A stretch of DNA of 9,756 nucleotides from Actinomycetota bacterium. GTDB lineage: Bacteria > Actinomycetota > Actinomycetes > S36-B12. The notes beneath the pieces were generated by a model. That model made no database searches. It was not told the DNA's origin and was given only the letters and a program-made list of their open reading frames with translations. Of this stretch, positions 1-6,170 are shown piece by piece; the first letter of the stretch is position 1, and every line of letters starts with the position of its first letter. The DNA lies in assembly GCA_003506065.1 (NCBI GenBank), contig DNXA01000077.1, positions 1-9,756 of the forward strand. Reading direction: 5' to 3'. The position numbers were made by a program, and so were the translations under genes.

Positions 1-80
1 CCTACCTGATTCCCAACATCACAGCTGATGCTGAGTTGGCCCTGCTCGGGCGTGAGATCACCGAGCGGGTGCCGGAGTAG
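1..80 (+). CDS. 3' end of an unidentified protein-coding gene (partial)
   Basis: An open frame enters from the left edge and ends at TAG 78-80. Read from base 3 it gives 25 residues, beginning YLIPNIT and ending in a charged helix-like tail, ITERVPE. Codon use (GCC, CTG, CTC, GAG, CGG) matches the real genes in the window, so it is very probably the C-terminus of a gene lying mostly outside. No family can be named from so short a tail. No clear hairpin terminator follows the stop. Confidence 0.6.
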   Translation, partial: YLIPNITADAELALLGREITERVPE

Positions 81-384
81 GGATGTAGTCCTTTGTTTAG
101 GGCGTGATAACTAGTCAGCGTCTGGAATTGCTTGTGGAGCCGGGGGTGCGGATTTCGCGCCCTCGGCTTCACGCGATATGAAGGCCGTGAGTTCGGCGAT
201 GGTCGTCATGATCGGGTTAGGTAAAGGCCTGGTAAGAAAAGGCTTCCGTTACGCAAATGCGACGTGAAGTTCACCCTGGGCCGCAATTTGGACGACGAAC
301 TGTATGCGACACTGAAAGAGTTCGAAGAAGGACTTGCCAATAGGTGAAGCGGAACGCGAACGAAGGTCAACCTATAGGCAGAAT
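81..384. other. Long gap with no convincing intact gene; possible gene debris
   Basis: About 300 bases separate the left-edge gene from the desaturase leader. No intact gene of normal size is visible. Two short stretches look protein-like. A frame from ATG 178 to TGA 265-267 gives 29 residues (including GLGKGLVRKGFRYANAT). An overlapping frame from about 225 to TGA 345-347 ends in a well-formed acidic helical tail (LGRNLDDELYATLKEFEEGL, then ANR). They are in different frames, so together they may be the remains of a small frameshifted or truncated gene. No family was recognised and no ribosome binding site precedes either stretch. This is an inference from composition only. Confidence 0.35.
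373..378 (+). promoter_or_regulatory. Possible -10 box for the desaturase leader ORF/desaturase
   Basis: TATAGG lies 6 bases before ATG 385. That is the spacing at which a transcript would begin at or next to the start codon, as in many leaderless actinobacterial genes. The fic and tetR genes here show the same 6-base spacing. No good -35 hexamer is seen 16-18 bases upstream, so this is a weak call. Confidence 0.3.
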
Positions 385-426
385 ATGACGCTTCTTTCGA
401 ACGCTCTTGTCAGTCATCTCGTATGA
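385..426 (+). CDS. 13-codon upstream leader ORF overlapping the desaturase start
   Basis: ATG 385 opens a 13-residue frame (MTLLSNALVSHLV) ending at TGA 424-426. That stop overlaps the desaturase start codon ATG 423-425 as ATGA, the classic arrangement for translational coupling by a terminating ribosome. The desaturase itself has no Shine-Dalgarno sequence, which makes re-initiation a plausible way to translate it. The ORF has no Shine-Dalgarno either, but a TATAGG box lies 6 bases before its ATG, so it could sit at the 5' end of a leaderless mRNA. The peptide is hydrophobic and shows no run of one amino acid, so classic attenuation is not indicated. A short ORF can arise by chance; confidence is low. 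Confidence 0.35.
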   Translation: MTLLSNALVSHLV

Positions 427-1373
427 CCACCACTATCGAAACCCGGCCCGAACCGTCGGCCGCGCCAGTTGAGCCCATGAACCGTCCGGGTTGGCTTGCC
501 AACACGATCCTGGCCGTCTTCGTGGCCGTGCCACTGGCCGCCCTGATCGGTGCAATCCCGCTGGCAGTCATCATCGGCTGGGTGTCGATAGTCGACATCA
601 TCATGATGGTTGCGCTCTATTACATCGGCGTGCACGGCATCACGATCGGCTATCACCGTCTCTTCACGCACAACGCCTTCAAGGCCGGCCCCTTCATGCG
701 GAGTTTTCTTGCAGTCGCCGGAAGCGTGGCAGTCGAGGGCCGCGTAGTCGACTGGGTGGCGGACCATCGCAAGCACCACCAATTCTCCGACCAGCCCCGC
801 GATCCACACTCGCCCTGGGTCTACGGCACCGGCGTCCGCCACCTCATCCGTGGATTCCTGCATGCGCATGTGGGCTGGCTGTTCACCTACTCCGGCACCG
901 ATGCGAGCAAGTACGCACCAGATCTGATTGCCGACCGCAGCTTGGTGCGCATCAGCCGCCTGTGGCCGCTGATTGCCGTCATCACCTTTGCCGTTCCGGT
1001 CATCATCGGCTTCGCATTCGATGGCTGGTGGGGTGCGCTGCGCGCATTCTTCTGGGCCGGCCTGGTGCGGGTCGCTCTCGTGCACCACATGACCTGGTCG
1101 ATCAATTCGATCACGCATATCTTCGGCAAGAAGCCCTTTGCCAGCCGTGACAAGTCAGGCAACATCGGCTGGATCGCTGTTGTGGGCTGCGGCGAGAACT
1201 ACCACAACTATCACCACGCCGACCCGAGCAGCGCCCGCCATGGTGTGCTGCGCGGTCAGCTCGACAGCAGTGCGCGCATCATCCGGATGCTCGAGGGTGT
1301 TGGCTTGGTCACCGATGTGAAGTGGCCGAGCAAGGCTCGCATCGACAAACTGCGCGTCAAACCAGCGAACTGA
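423..1373 (+). CDS. Membrane acyl-CoA/fatty-acid desaturase (di-iron, delta-9 type)
   Basis: This 316-aa protein is an integral-membrane fatty-acid desaturase. The family uses a di-iron centre, O2 and an external electron donor to put a double bond into acyl-CoA or lipid-bound acyl chains, usually at delta-9, which adjusts membrane fluidity. All three histidine boxes are present: HRLFTH at 78-83, HRKHH at 115-119 and HNYHH at 261-265. Further conserved histidines lie at 221-222 and 232. Hydrophobic segments at about 27-55, 57-72, 180-199 and 206-222 fit the usual two membrane hairpins. There is no cytochrome b5 or rubredoxin domain, so it needs a separate ferredoxin or similar donor. Length is normal for bacterial stearoyl-CoA-type enzymes. 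ATG 423 is chosen because it overlaps a leader ORF stop; ATG 477 (residue 19) is the alternative. The gene stands alone before a hairpin terminator. The exact substrate and regiospecificity are inferred. Confidence 0.93.
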   Translation: MTTTIETRPEPSAAPVEPMNRPGWLANTILAVFVAVPLAALIGAIPLAVIIGWVSIVDIIMMVALYYIGVHGITIGYHRLFTHNAFKAGPFMRSFLAVAGSVAVEGRVVDWVADHRKHHQFSDQPRDPHSPWVYGTGVRHLIRGFLHAHVGWLFTYSGTDASKYAPDLIADRSLVRISRLWPLIAVITFAVPVIIGFAFDGWWGALRAFFWAGLVRVALVHHMTWSINSITHIFGKKPFASRDKSGNIGWIAVVGCGENYHNYHHADPSSARHGVLRGQLDSSARIIRMLEGVGLVTDVKWPSKARIDKLRVKPAN

Positions 1374-1374
1374 A

Positions 1375-1413
1375 CACGAGTGGGTGCCCGACCTCGGTCA
1401 GGCACCACTCGTG
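1375..1413. terminator. Hairpin terminator between convergent genes
   Basis: Bases 1375-1388 pair with 1401-1413 as a 13-bp stem (CACGAGTGG...TGCC against GGCACCACTCGTG) with a single bulged G at 1384. The 12-base loop can itself pair GACC with GGTC (1390-1393 with 1396-1399). The hairpin starts two bases after the desaturase stop and ends 17 bases before the stop of the opposing gene, so it could serve both directions. Only a weak T-rich stretch follows on the + strand (ATTTGTT) and none on the - strand. Confidence 0.75.
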
Positions 1414-1430
1414 ATTTGTTGAGAGTCTGC

Positions 1431-1850
1431 TTACTGATCCACATCAAGATCGAGGGTCAGGTGGCGCATGTAGCCGCGAGCATGACGGCGGGCATCCTCG
1501 GGTCGCATCTTCCAGGTGGTGGCCCAATCCCCGCCCGGCTGGCCGGTGGCATTGACCACATACGCGGCGATTCCGGCTTCTGCGGTCTTTGGCCAGCCAT
1601 CGTTGACCAGAATCTGCTCCATTCCGTCAAGAATGCGTCCCAGCCGGCGAACTGTGGTGTCCACCTCAAAGCGCTTGATCACCTGGGCGTAGGTCATGGG
1701 GCGATCGCCGCCAGAGAAGGCGTCTGTCTTCACATAATCCAAGAACGGCCCCTTCAACTGCAGGGCTAACTCATGCTCGACTGCTGTGTGGGTGAGCTTG
1801 GGATTCATTGTGCAGATCTGACATGTGCCACTCGGGGCGAGTTGTTCCAT
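1431..1850 (-). CDS. Uncharacterised 139-aa protein, possible winged-helix-like fold
   Basis: The 139-residue product is soluble, with no signal peptide or membrane segment, and I do not recognise a named family. The middle (roughly residues 50-105) has a helix-rich stretch, MTYAQVIKRF, then a run ending AAYVVNATGQPGGDW. By eye this resembles small uncharacterised bacterial proteins in which a winged-helix-like segment is followed by a VVN...tGxPGxG/W motif; this is a weak analogy, not a match. A CxxC (CQIC, residues 10-13) is present only if the first ATG is used. That start (1850) is favoured because a TACATT -10 box lies 7 bases upstream, as for a leaderless mRNA. ATG 1808 (residue 15) is the alternative and has no Shine-Dalgarno. 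The gene is last in the fic-to-left series but seems to have its own promoter, and it converges on the desaturase through a shared hairpin. Confidence 0.7.
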   Translation of the reverse strand: MEQLAPSGTCQICTMNPKLTHTAVEHELALQLKGPFLDYVKTDAFSGGDRPMTYAQVIKRFEVDTTVRRLGRILDGMEQILVNDGWPKTAEAGIAAYVVNATGQPGGDWATTWKMRPEDARRHARGYMRHLTLDLDVDQ

Positions 1851-1857
1851 AACTATG

Positions 1858-1887
1858 AATGTAACGCCAAGGCCTCGCCCTTGGTAA
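1858..1887 (-). promoter_or_regulatory. Putative promoter of the 139-aa gene, with dyad in the spacer
   Basis: On the - strand a TTACCA -35-like hexamer (1882-1887) and a TACATT -10 hexamer (1858-1863) are separated by 18 bases. TACATT ends 7 bases before ATG 1850, predicting a leaderless transcript. A 6-bp inverted repeat, CCAAGG...CCTTGG (1867-1872 and 1879-1884), falls in the spacer and could be an operator. It might instead be a weak terminator for the gene ending at 1936, but it lacks a following U-tract. Confidence 0.4.
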
Positions 1888-1935
1888 CCACCCAGACCGA
1901 ATTGACGTCAGAGCAGGCGCTGCCCTCACGGAAAT

Positions 1936-2283
1936 TCAGGCAACCATGCCATGCACGAAGGCAACGACCGCGTCAGCCGGGTATCCGTAGTGATTGGCCG
2001 CAATGCCGGCCAGGCAGGTATCGCGAAGCCAGACCACCTCATTGACGGGCAGGCTCAAGAAGACCGAGCTGGCCTGGGGGTGCTTCAGGGTGAAATTCCA
2101 GCACTCGGCGTGCACGGCGGCAGCCTCTTGTGGAGTCAGTGCGGCGCGGATGTGATGGTGCAATCGAGTTGTGTACAACTGGAGGATTCGCTCGAGATCG
2201 GCTCCGTGCATCGTCACTTCTGTCGCCATGGAGCCACGATGCCGCAGGGAGGTGACCATCGAGTGAACACCAAGAGACCTCAT
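1936..2283 (-). CDS. Uncharacterised small protein (about 97-115 aa)
   Basis: This soluble alpha-helical protein belongs to no family I recognise. The first ATG at 2283 gives 115 residues. The first 18 (rich in R, S and H) look non-native, and ATG 2229 (residue 19, MATEVTMHGADLERILQL) gives a cleaner 97-residue protein. Neither start has a Shine-Dalgarno, so the start is unresolved. Visible features are a histidine run (RLHHHIRAALTPQEAAA), a single Cys-Trp pair (ECWNFTLKHP), and a hydrophobic C-terminal helix ending AVVAFVHGMVA. The gene lies 48 bases downstream of the DUF2277 gene on the same strand, so it is probably in its transcript. A longer frame on the opposite strand across this region is discarded because it also runs antisense through DUF2277 and fic. 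Confidence 0.55.
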   Translation of the reverse strand: MRSLGVHSMVTSLRHRGSMATEVTMHGADLERILQLYTTRLHHHIRAALTPQEAAAVHAECWNFTLKHPQASSVFLSLPVNEVVWLRDTCLAGIAANHYGYPADAVVAFVHGMVA

Positions 2284-2331
2284 GCTGTCGGTTGTATCAA
2301 TGCGCGCGCCGAATCGGCACGAACTGCACGA

Positions 2332-2538
2332 TTAGCCCTTGACCACCAATTGATCGAGCAGGCGCGCAGTTGCATGGGCCACTGCGGCCACGGCTTGGTC
2401 GAAGGCTTCCTTGTTGTGAGAGGCCGGCTGTCGAAATCCACTGATCTTGCGCACGTATTGCAATGCTGCAGCTTCGACGTCGGTCGGCCCGACATCCTCA
2501 GTGAACGGCGGGCGAAGGGTCTTGATGCTTCGGCACAT
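2332..2538 (-). CDS. DUF2277 family small protein
   Basis: This 68-residue protein fits the DUF2277 family in both length and pattern. It starts MCRSIKTLRPPF, followed by a T-D-V-E-A-A-A-L-Q-Y-V-R-K-ISGF segment (residues 19-35) and a C-terminal helix, AVAAVAHATARLLDQLV. The MCR(N/S)I(K/R)TL opening and the QYVRKISG core are the family's hallmarks. No molecular function is established for DUF2277; it is common in Actinobacteria and other soil bacteria. The start ATG is only 9 bases beyond the fic stop (TAG 2548-2550) and has no Shine-Dalgarno, so translation is probably coupled to fic. Recognition is from memory of the family pattern; a profile search would settle it. Confidence 0.85.
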   Translation of the reverse strand: MCRSIKTLRPPFTEDVGPTDVEAAALQYVRKISGFRQPASHNKEAFDQAVAAVAHATARLLDQLVVKG

Positions 2539-2547
2539 GGATCAAGG

Positions 2548-3750
2548 CTAGAGCTGAGCTTTGGCCGACCGCGTCTCGATGCGTCGACTGAGGTCGTCAA
2601 GTTCGTCAATCAGTGCCGAAGCGCCCCAGATCTGATTGCGCGTTCGATTGGTGAGCGGCCGAATGATGCCCGCCGCTTGGAGGCGCTCCATTGAGGCGTA
2701 CACGGTGCTCGTTGAGACACTCAAGTTTGCTTCGATCTCGACAGCTGCGATCACAGGATTGACCAGGAGCAAGTCCAGGACGCGTAGCGCGGCACTGTCC
2801 CTGCGCGTTGGTCCGAGCTCTGATCGCCATTGCTCAGGGATCAGCGCCAGACGAGCGGCAGTATGAGCCGATTCCTCGGTGGCGATCTGGGAGGCAGTGA
2901 CGAAGTCGTTCAGCAATGGCTCCACATCACCTGCACGGTAACTATTGAGCGCCTCGAAGTACGCATCTCTTTGAGCGACCAATGCCGATGCGAGCGGCAC
3001 AACTATCAGACTCGTGGTTCCGCGCACACGCAAGATCGCGTTGACAAGTGCCCGCCCGATACGCCCATTGCCATCGGTGAATGGGTGGACAGTTTCGAAT
3101 TGAGCATGAGCGATGGCCGCCTGTAGCAGACTCGGGAGGTCTTTCCGGTTGGCGAACTGCACGATGTCTTCCATCAGCTCAGGAACAAGTTCAGGTGGTG
3201 GGGGTACCAGCAAAGCCTCGCGTGGCGAGTAGTCGCTTCCGCCCACCCAGTTCTGCATCGTGCGCAGGTGGCCTGCATGTGGCAGCTCTGCGGGATCAGA
3301 GCTCATCAATGTTGCATGAGCGCGAAGAAGATCCGAACTCGCAATGGCTCCACGTGTGGTGACTGCGTCCATCAGTTCGCGCGTTGCCCTCGTCGCGTCG
3401 ACCATTGCCACGGCTGAGGAATTGGCCTTGCTGCCGTGCATTGCACGCGCAAAGTCGTCCATGGACGCCACGATCTGTTCGATCTTCGAGGAGGCCACCG
3501 ATTCGGTGCGGAGCAGCAATCCGCCGAGCGCTGCCAAGGTTTGCCCATGCGAGGCGTCCAGTGCCGAGATGGTGCGCGTGTTCTCGTCAATGCGTGCGGC
3601 GAGTTCGGCCGGCAAGGCCAGAGTCCGCTGGCCGAGAAATTCGGGAATCGTCGTGATGACCTCGCGGAGCAGGCGATCCTCGCGCACGCCACCGCGAACA
3701 GTCTGATGCCAGGAGCGGGTTTCAGTTCGGGCTCTCGGCCAGGACAACAT
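2548..3750 (-). CDS. fic: Fic-domain protein (probable AMP-transferase) with C-terminal winged helix
   Basis: This 400-aa Fic protein probably transfers AMP (or another nucleotide phosphate) from a nucleotide to a target hydroxyl. The active-site motif is complete: HPFTDGNGRIGR at 222-233, with catalytic His222 and the phosphate-binding GNGR. An N-terminal Fic_N-type helical region (about 40-105) contains SSKIEQ at 87-92. This matches the class II inhibitory-helix pattern (S/T)xxxE(G/N) except that the last position is Gln; Glu91, the residue that would clash with the ATP gamma-phosphate, is kept. The C-terminal part (about 320-378) is a winged helix-turn-helix (VEIEANLSVSTSTVYASMERL), typical of Fic proteins that bind DNA or control themselves. 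ATG 3750 fits the usual N-terminus (a W-P-x-x-x-x-E-T-x-x-W pattern) and lies 6 bases after a -10 box, so the message is probably leaderless. There is no neighbouring Fic antitoxin. The target is unknown. Confidence 0.92.
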   Translation of the reverse strand: MLSWPRARTETRSWHQTVRGGVREDRLLREVITTIPEFLGQRTLALPAELAARIDENTRTISALDASHGQTLAALGGLLLRTESVASSKIEQIVASMDDFARAMHGSKANSSAVAMVDATRATRELMDAVTTRGAIASSDLLRAHATLMSSDPAELPHAGHLRTMQNWVGGSDYSPREALLVPPPPELVPELMEDIVQFANRKDLPSLLQAAIAHAQFETVHPFTDGNGRIGRALVNAILRVRGTTSLIVVPLASALVAQRDAYFEALNSYRAGDVEPLLNDFVTASQIATEESAHTAARLALIPEQWRSELGPTRRDSAALRVLDLLLVNPVIAAVEIEANLSVSTSTVYASMERLQAAGIIRPLTNRTRNQIWGASALIDELDDLSRRIETRSAKAQL

Positions 3751-3756
3751 GGAAGA

Positions 3757-3785
3757 ACGGTACAGTTATTCCGGTTTAGTAGCAA
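3757..3785 (-). promoter_or_regulatory. fic promoter (leaderless)
   Basis: On the - strand, TTGCTA (3780-3785) and TACCGT (3757-3762) are separated by exactly 17 bases. The -10 box ends 6 bases before the fic ATG at 3750, so transcription should begin at or beside the start codon; no Shine-Dalgarno is present. Most of the spacer is occupied by one copy of the repeated element described for 3765-3822, so a protein bound there would block RNA polymerase. Confidence 0.5.
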
Positions 3786-3822
3786 TAAACCAGAATAACT
3801 TCCTCGCTATTCCGGTTTATTG
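3765..3822. promoter_or_regulatory. Three-copy operator-like repeat array upstream of fic
   Basis: A 12-base element, TATTCCGGTTTA, occurs at 3767-3778 and again, identical, at 3808-3819. Between them an inverted copy with one mismatch (TAAACCAGAATA) lies at 3786-3797. Centres are 19 and 22 bases apart, close to two helical turns each. The first pair forms a 14-base inverted repeat (3765-3778 with 3786-3799, 13/14). The second pair forms a 15-base inverted repeat (3783-3797 with 3808-3822, 14/15). The array covers the spacer and -35 of the fic promoter, which suggests repression, most simply by the Fic protein's own winged helix. The second dyad begins 8 bases after the upstream CoA-transferase stop and could also act as a terminator, although no U-tract follows. 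Confidence 0.7.
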
Positions 3823-3829
3823 CCGAAGG

Positions 3830-5044
3830 TCAGGCAACGATCCGCGATGCTCGCAGTTCCGCAATGCGTGCTGCATCCAGCCCGACGATGTCCCGAAGGA
3901 TGTCATCAGTGTCAGCGCCGAAGTCCGGTGCTGGCCTGCCGGGACCGGCGTCCTCATCGAACATCACCGGTGGCATGACCACCGCTGGCGTGCCGGGCTC
4001 ATCTGTGGGCACCCGAACCATGCCATTGGCTTGGGCCTGCGGGTCTTCGTACATCTCGGCTGCGTTCTGCACTGGAGCCCAGACTCCCTTGGACGGCAGC
4101 ATGATGACCTTCCACTCAGACAAGGTCTTGGTCGCGAAGATCTCATCCATGATGGCCATCAACGCACCGGAGTTCTGCATGCGGTTCATCGTTGAGTCAA
4201 AGCGTGCGTCAGTGATGAGTTCCTCATGCTTGAGCAGGCGGCACAGATCTTCAAACTCATCTTGATGATCGCCCAGGAATGACATGTAGATGAACCGGCC
4301 ATCGCTGGTCTTGTAGTTGGTGCCCGACCACTGGCTGAAGCTGCGGTCAATGAACTGGCCGAACATGGCAGGGCCCTCAGTGAAGCCAGCGCTGATGATT
4401 GCGGGGGCGTTGAACCATGCGGCAGTTCCCATGAGTGAGGAGTCCACGACTGGCGCTTCACCCGTGCGCTCACGCTTGAGCAGTGCGGCGCAGATGCCAC
4501 CGGCGAGCACGAGGCCTGACATGCCATCACCATGACCGACCATGCCCGGAGGGTTGGTGGTGTTGGTGACCTGCATGGCTGCCTGGCTCAGTGAGCCACG
4601 TGACCACCAGCTGGCCGCGTCGTATCCACCGCGCATGTTCTCCGGGCCCAGTGGTCCAGCTCCGGTGCCCTTTGCGTAAATCAACTTCGGGTTGATCTTC
4701 TTCAGATCATCGACATCGAATCCGAGCTTCTTGCGCGTCTTTGGCAGGAAGCTGGTCAGGAAGACATCGGAGTTCTTCACCAACTCATACAGGGTTTCGC
4801 GACCCTCGTCGGTGGCCAGGTTCAGCGCGAGTGAGCGCTTGCCGCGGTTGTAGTGCTTGAACATCCACGCTGCACCGCCTGGTTCAAGGGTGCCGCCGGC
4901 AAACAGACGCATCGGATCAGGGGAGTTCGGATTCTCAATGTGAATGACATCGGCACCCCATTCAGCAAGCACCCGTGCTGCCGACGGGCAGAAGGCCCAC
5001 ATGGTGAGGTCAAGAACGCGAAAGCCATCAAGCATGCCGCTCAT
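3830..5044 (-). CDS. Class III CoA-transferase (CaiB/BaiF family)
   Basis: At 404 aa this matches the usual length of family III CoA-transferases, cytosolic enzymes that move CoA from one acyl-CoA to a free acid through an aspartyl-anhydride/thioester intermediate. The N-terminus (LDGFRVLDLT... VLAEWGADVIHIE, residues 5-37) is the family's Rossmann-like opening. RGKRSLALNLATDEG (67-81) and the segment ending KLIYAKGTGAGPLGP (120-134) are conserved landmarks. Asp142 in GGYDAASWW aligns with the catalytic Asp of formyl-CoA transferase. HGDGMSGLVLAGGICAALL (171-189) follows as expected. Asp142 is followed by A-A-S-W-W-S-R-G rather than the common xxxQAxSG, so the substrate is probably not oxalate or formate. 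The start ATG 5044 is supported by GGAG five bases upstream. It follows two aldo/keto reductases on the same strand but has its own promoter-like sequence. The substrate is unknown. Confidence 0.92.
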   Translation of the reverse strand: MSGMLDGFRVLDLTMWAFCPSAARVLAEWGADVIHIENPNSPDPMRLFAGGTLEPGGAAWMFKHYNRGKRSLALNLATDEGRETLYELVKNSDVFLTSFLPKTRKKLGFDVDDLKKINPKLIYAKGTGAGPLGPENMRGGYDAASWWSRGSLSQAAMQVTNTTNPPGMVGHGDGMSGLVLAGGICAALLKRERTGEAPVVDSSLMGTAAWFNAPAIISAGFTEGPAMFGQFIDRSFSQWSGTNYKTSDGRFIYMSFLGDHQDEFEDLCRLLKHEELITDARFDSTMNRMQNSGALMAIMDEIFATKTLSEWKVIMLPSKGVWAPVQNAAEMYEDPQAQANGMVRVPTDEPGTPAVVMPPVMFDEDAGPGRPAPDFGADTDDILRDIVGLDAARIAELRASRIVA

Positions 5045-5049
5045 CGATA

Positions 5050-5053
5050 CTCC
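5050..5053 (-). promoter_or_regulatory. Ribosome binding site of the CoA-transferase
   Basis: GGAG on the - strand, five bases before ATG 5044. This fixes the start at the first Met rather than Met4 (5035). Confidence 0.7.
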
Positions 5054-5105
5054 GTTTCAATTGCCCGCAGGTGGTGGAATCGGGCGCTACCGTGAATGTC
5101 TCGAT

Positions 5106-5134
5106 AACCTAAGCAGGCTCGTGAGCATCGTCAA
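5106..5134 (-). promoter_or_regulatory. Putative promoter of the CoA-transferase
   Basis: TTGACG (5129-5134) and TAGGTT (5106-5111) on the - strand are separated by 17 bases, a good actinobacterial sigma-70-type pair (TTGACN and TANNNT). Transcription would begin near 5099, leaving a leader of about 55 bases. It lies in the 118-base gap after the aldo/keto reductase gene, so the CoA-transferase can be expressed independently of the reductases. Confidence 0.5.
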
Positions 5135-5162
5135 CGGGAATCGTGAAACTGCCTGGTTCTCC

Positions 5163-6146
<984 letters not shown>

Positions 6147-6152
6147 GTACTG

Positions 6153-6158
6153 CTCCTT
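6153..6158 (-). promoter_or_regulatory. Strong ribosome binding site of the AKR13-like gene
   Basis: AAGGAG on the - strand, six bases before ATG 6146, inside the 24-base gap between the two aldo/keto reductase genes. Confidence 0.8.
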
Positions 6159-6170
6159 CGCTTTGTTGGT

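Noticed and set aside
414..1118. 234-codon open frame on the - strand
   Set aside because: Antisense to the desaturase, whose three histidine boxes leave no doubt about the real frame.
1903..1910. TGACGTCA palindrome
   Set aside because: A single 8-base palindrome with no adjacent promoter or repeat; expected by chance in a window this size.
2280..2609. 109-codon - strand frame across DUF2277 and the fic 3' end
   Set aside because: Its residues are the out-of-frame reading of two recognised proteins; it has no start signal.
1951..2694. 247-codon open frame on the + strand
   Set aside because: It runs antisense through DUF2277 and the fic C-terminus, has no recognisable domain, and its composition (rich in H, R, C and G) is that of a shadow of GC-rich coding DNA.
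2548..3750. Fic-antitoxin (FicTA/Doc-Phd type) toxin module
   Set aside because: No small antitoxin gene precedes or follows fic in the expected place, and the inhibitory helix is inside the Fic protein itself.
3765..3822. Repeat array as a CRISPR or transposon end
   Set aside because: Only three 12-base copies, alternating in orientation, with 7- and 10-base gaps, no cas or transposase gene and no target-site duplication; an operator fits better.
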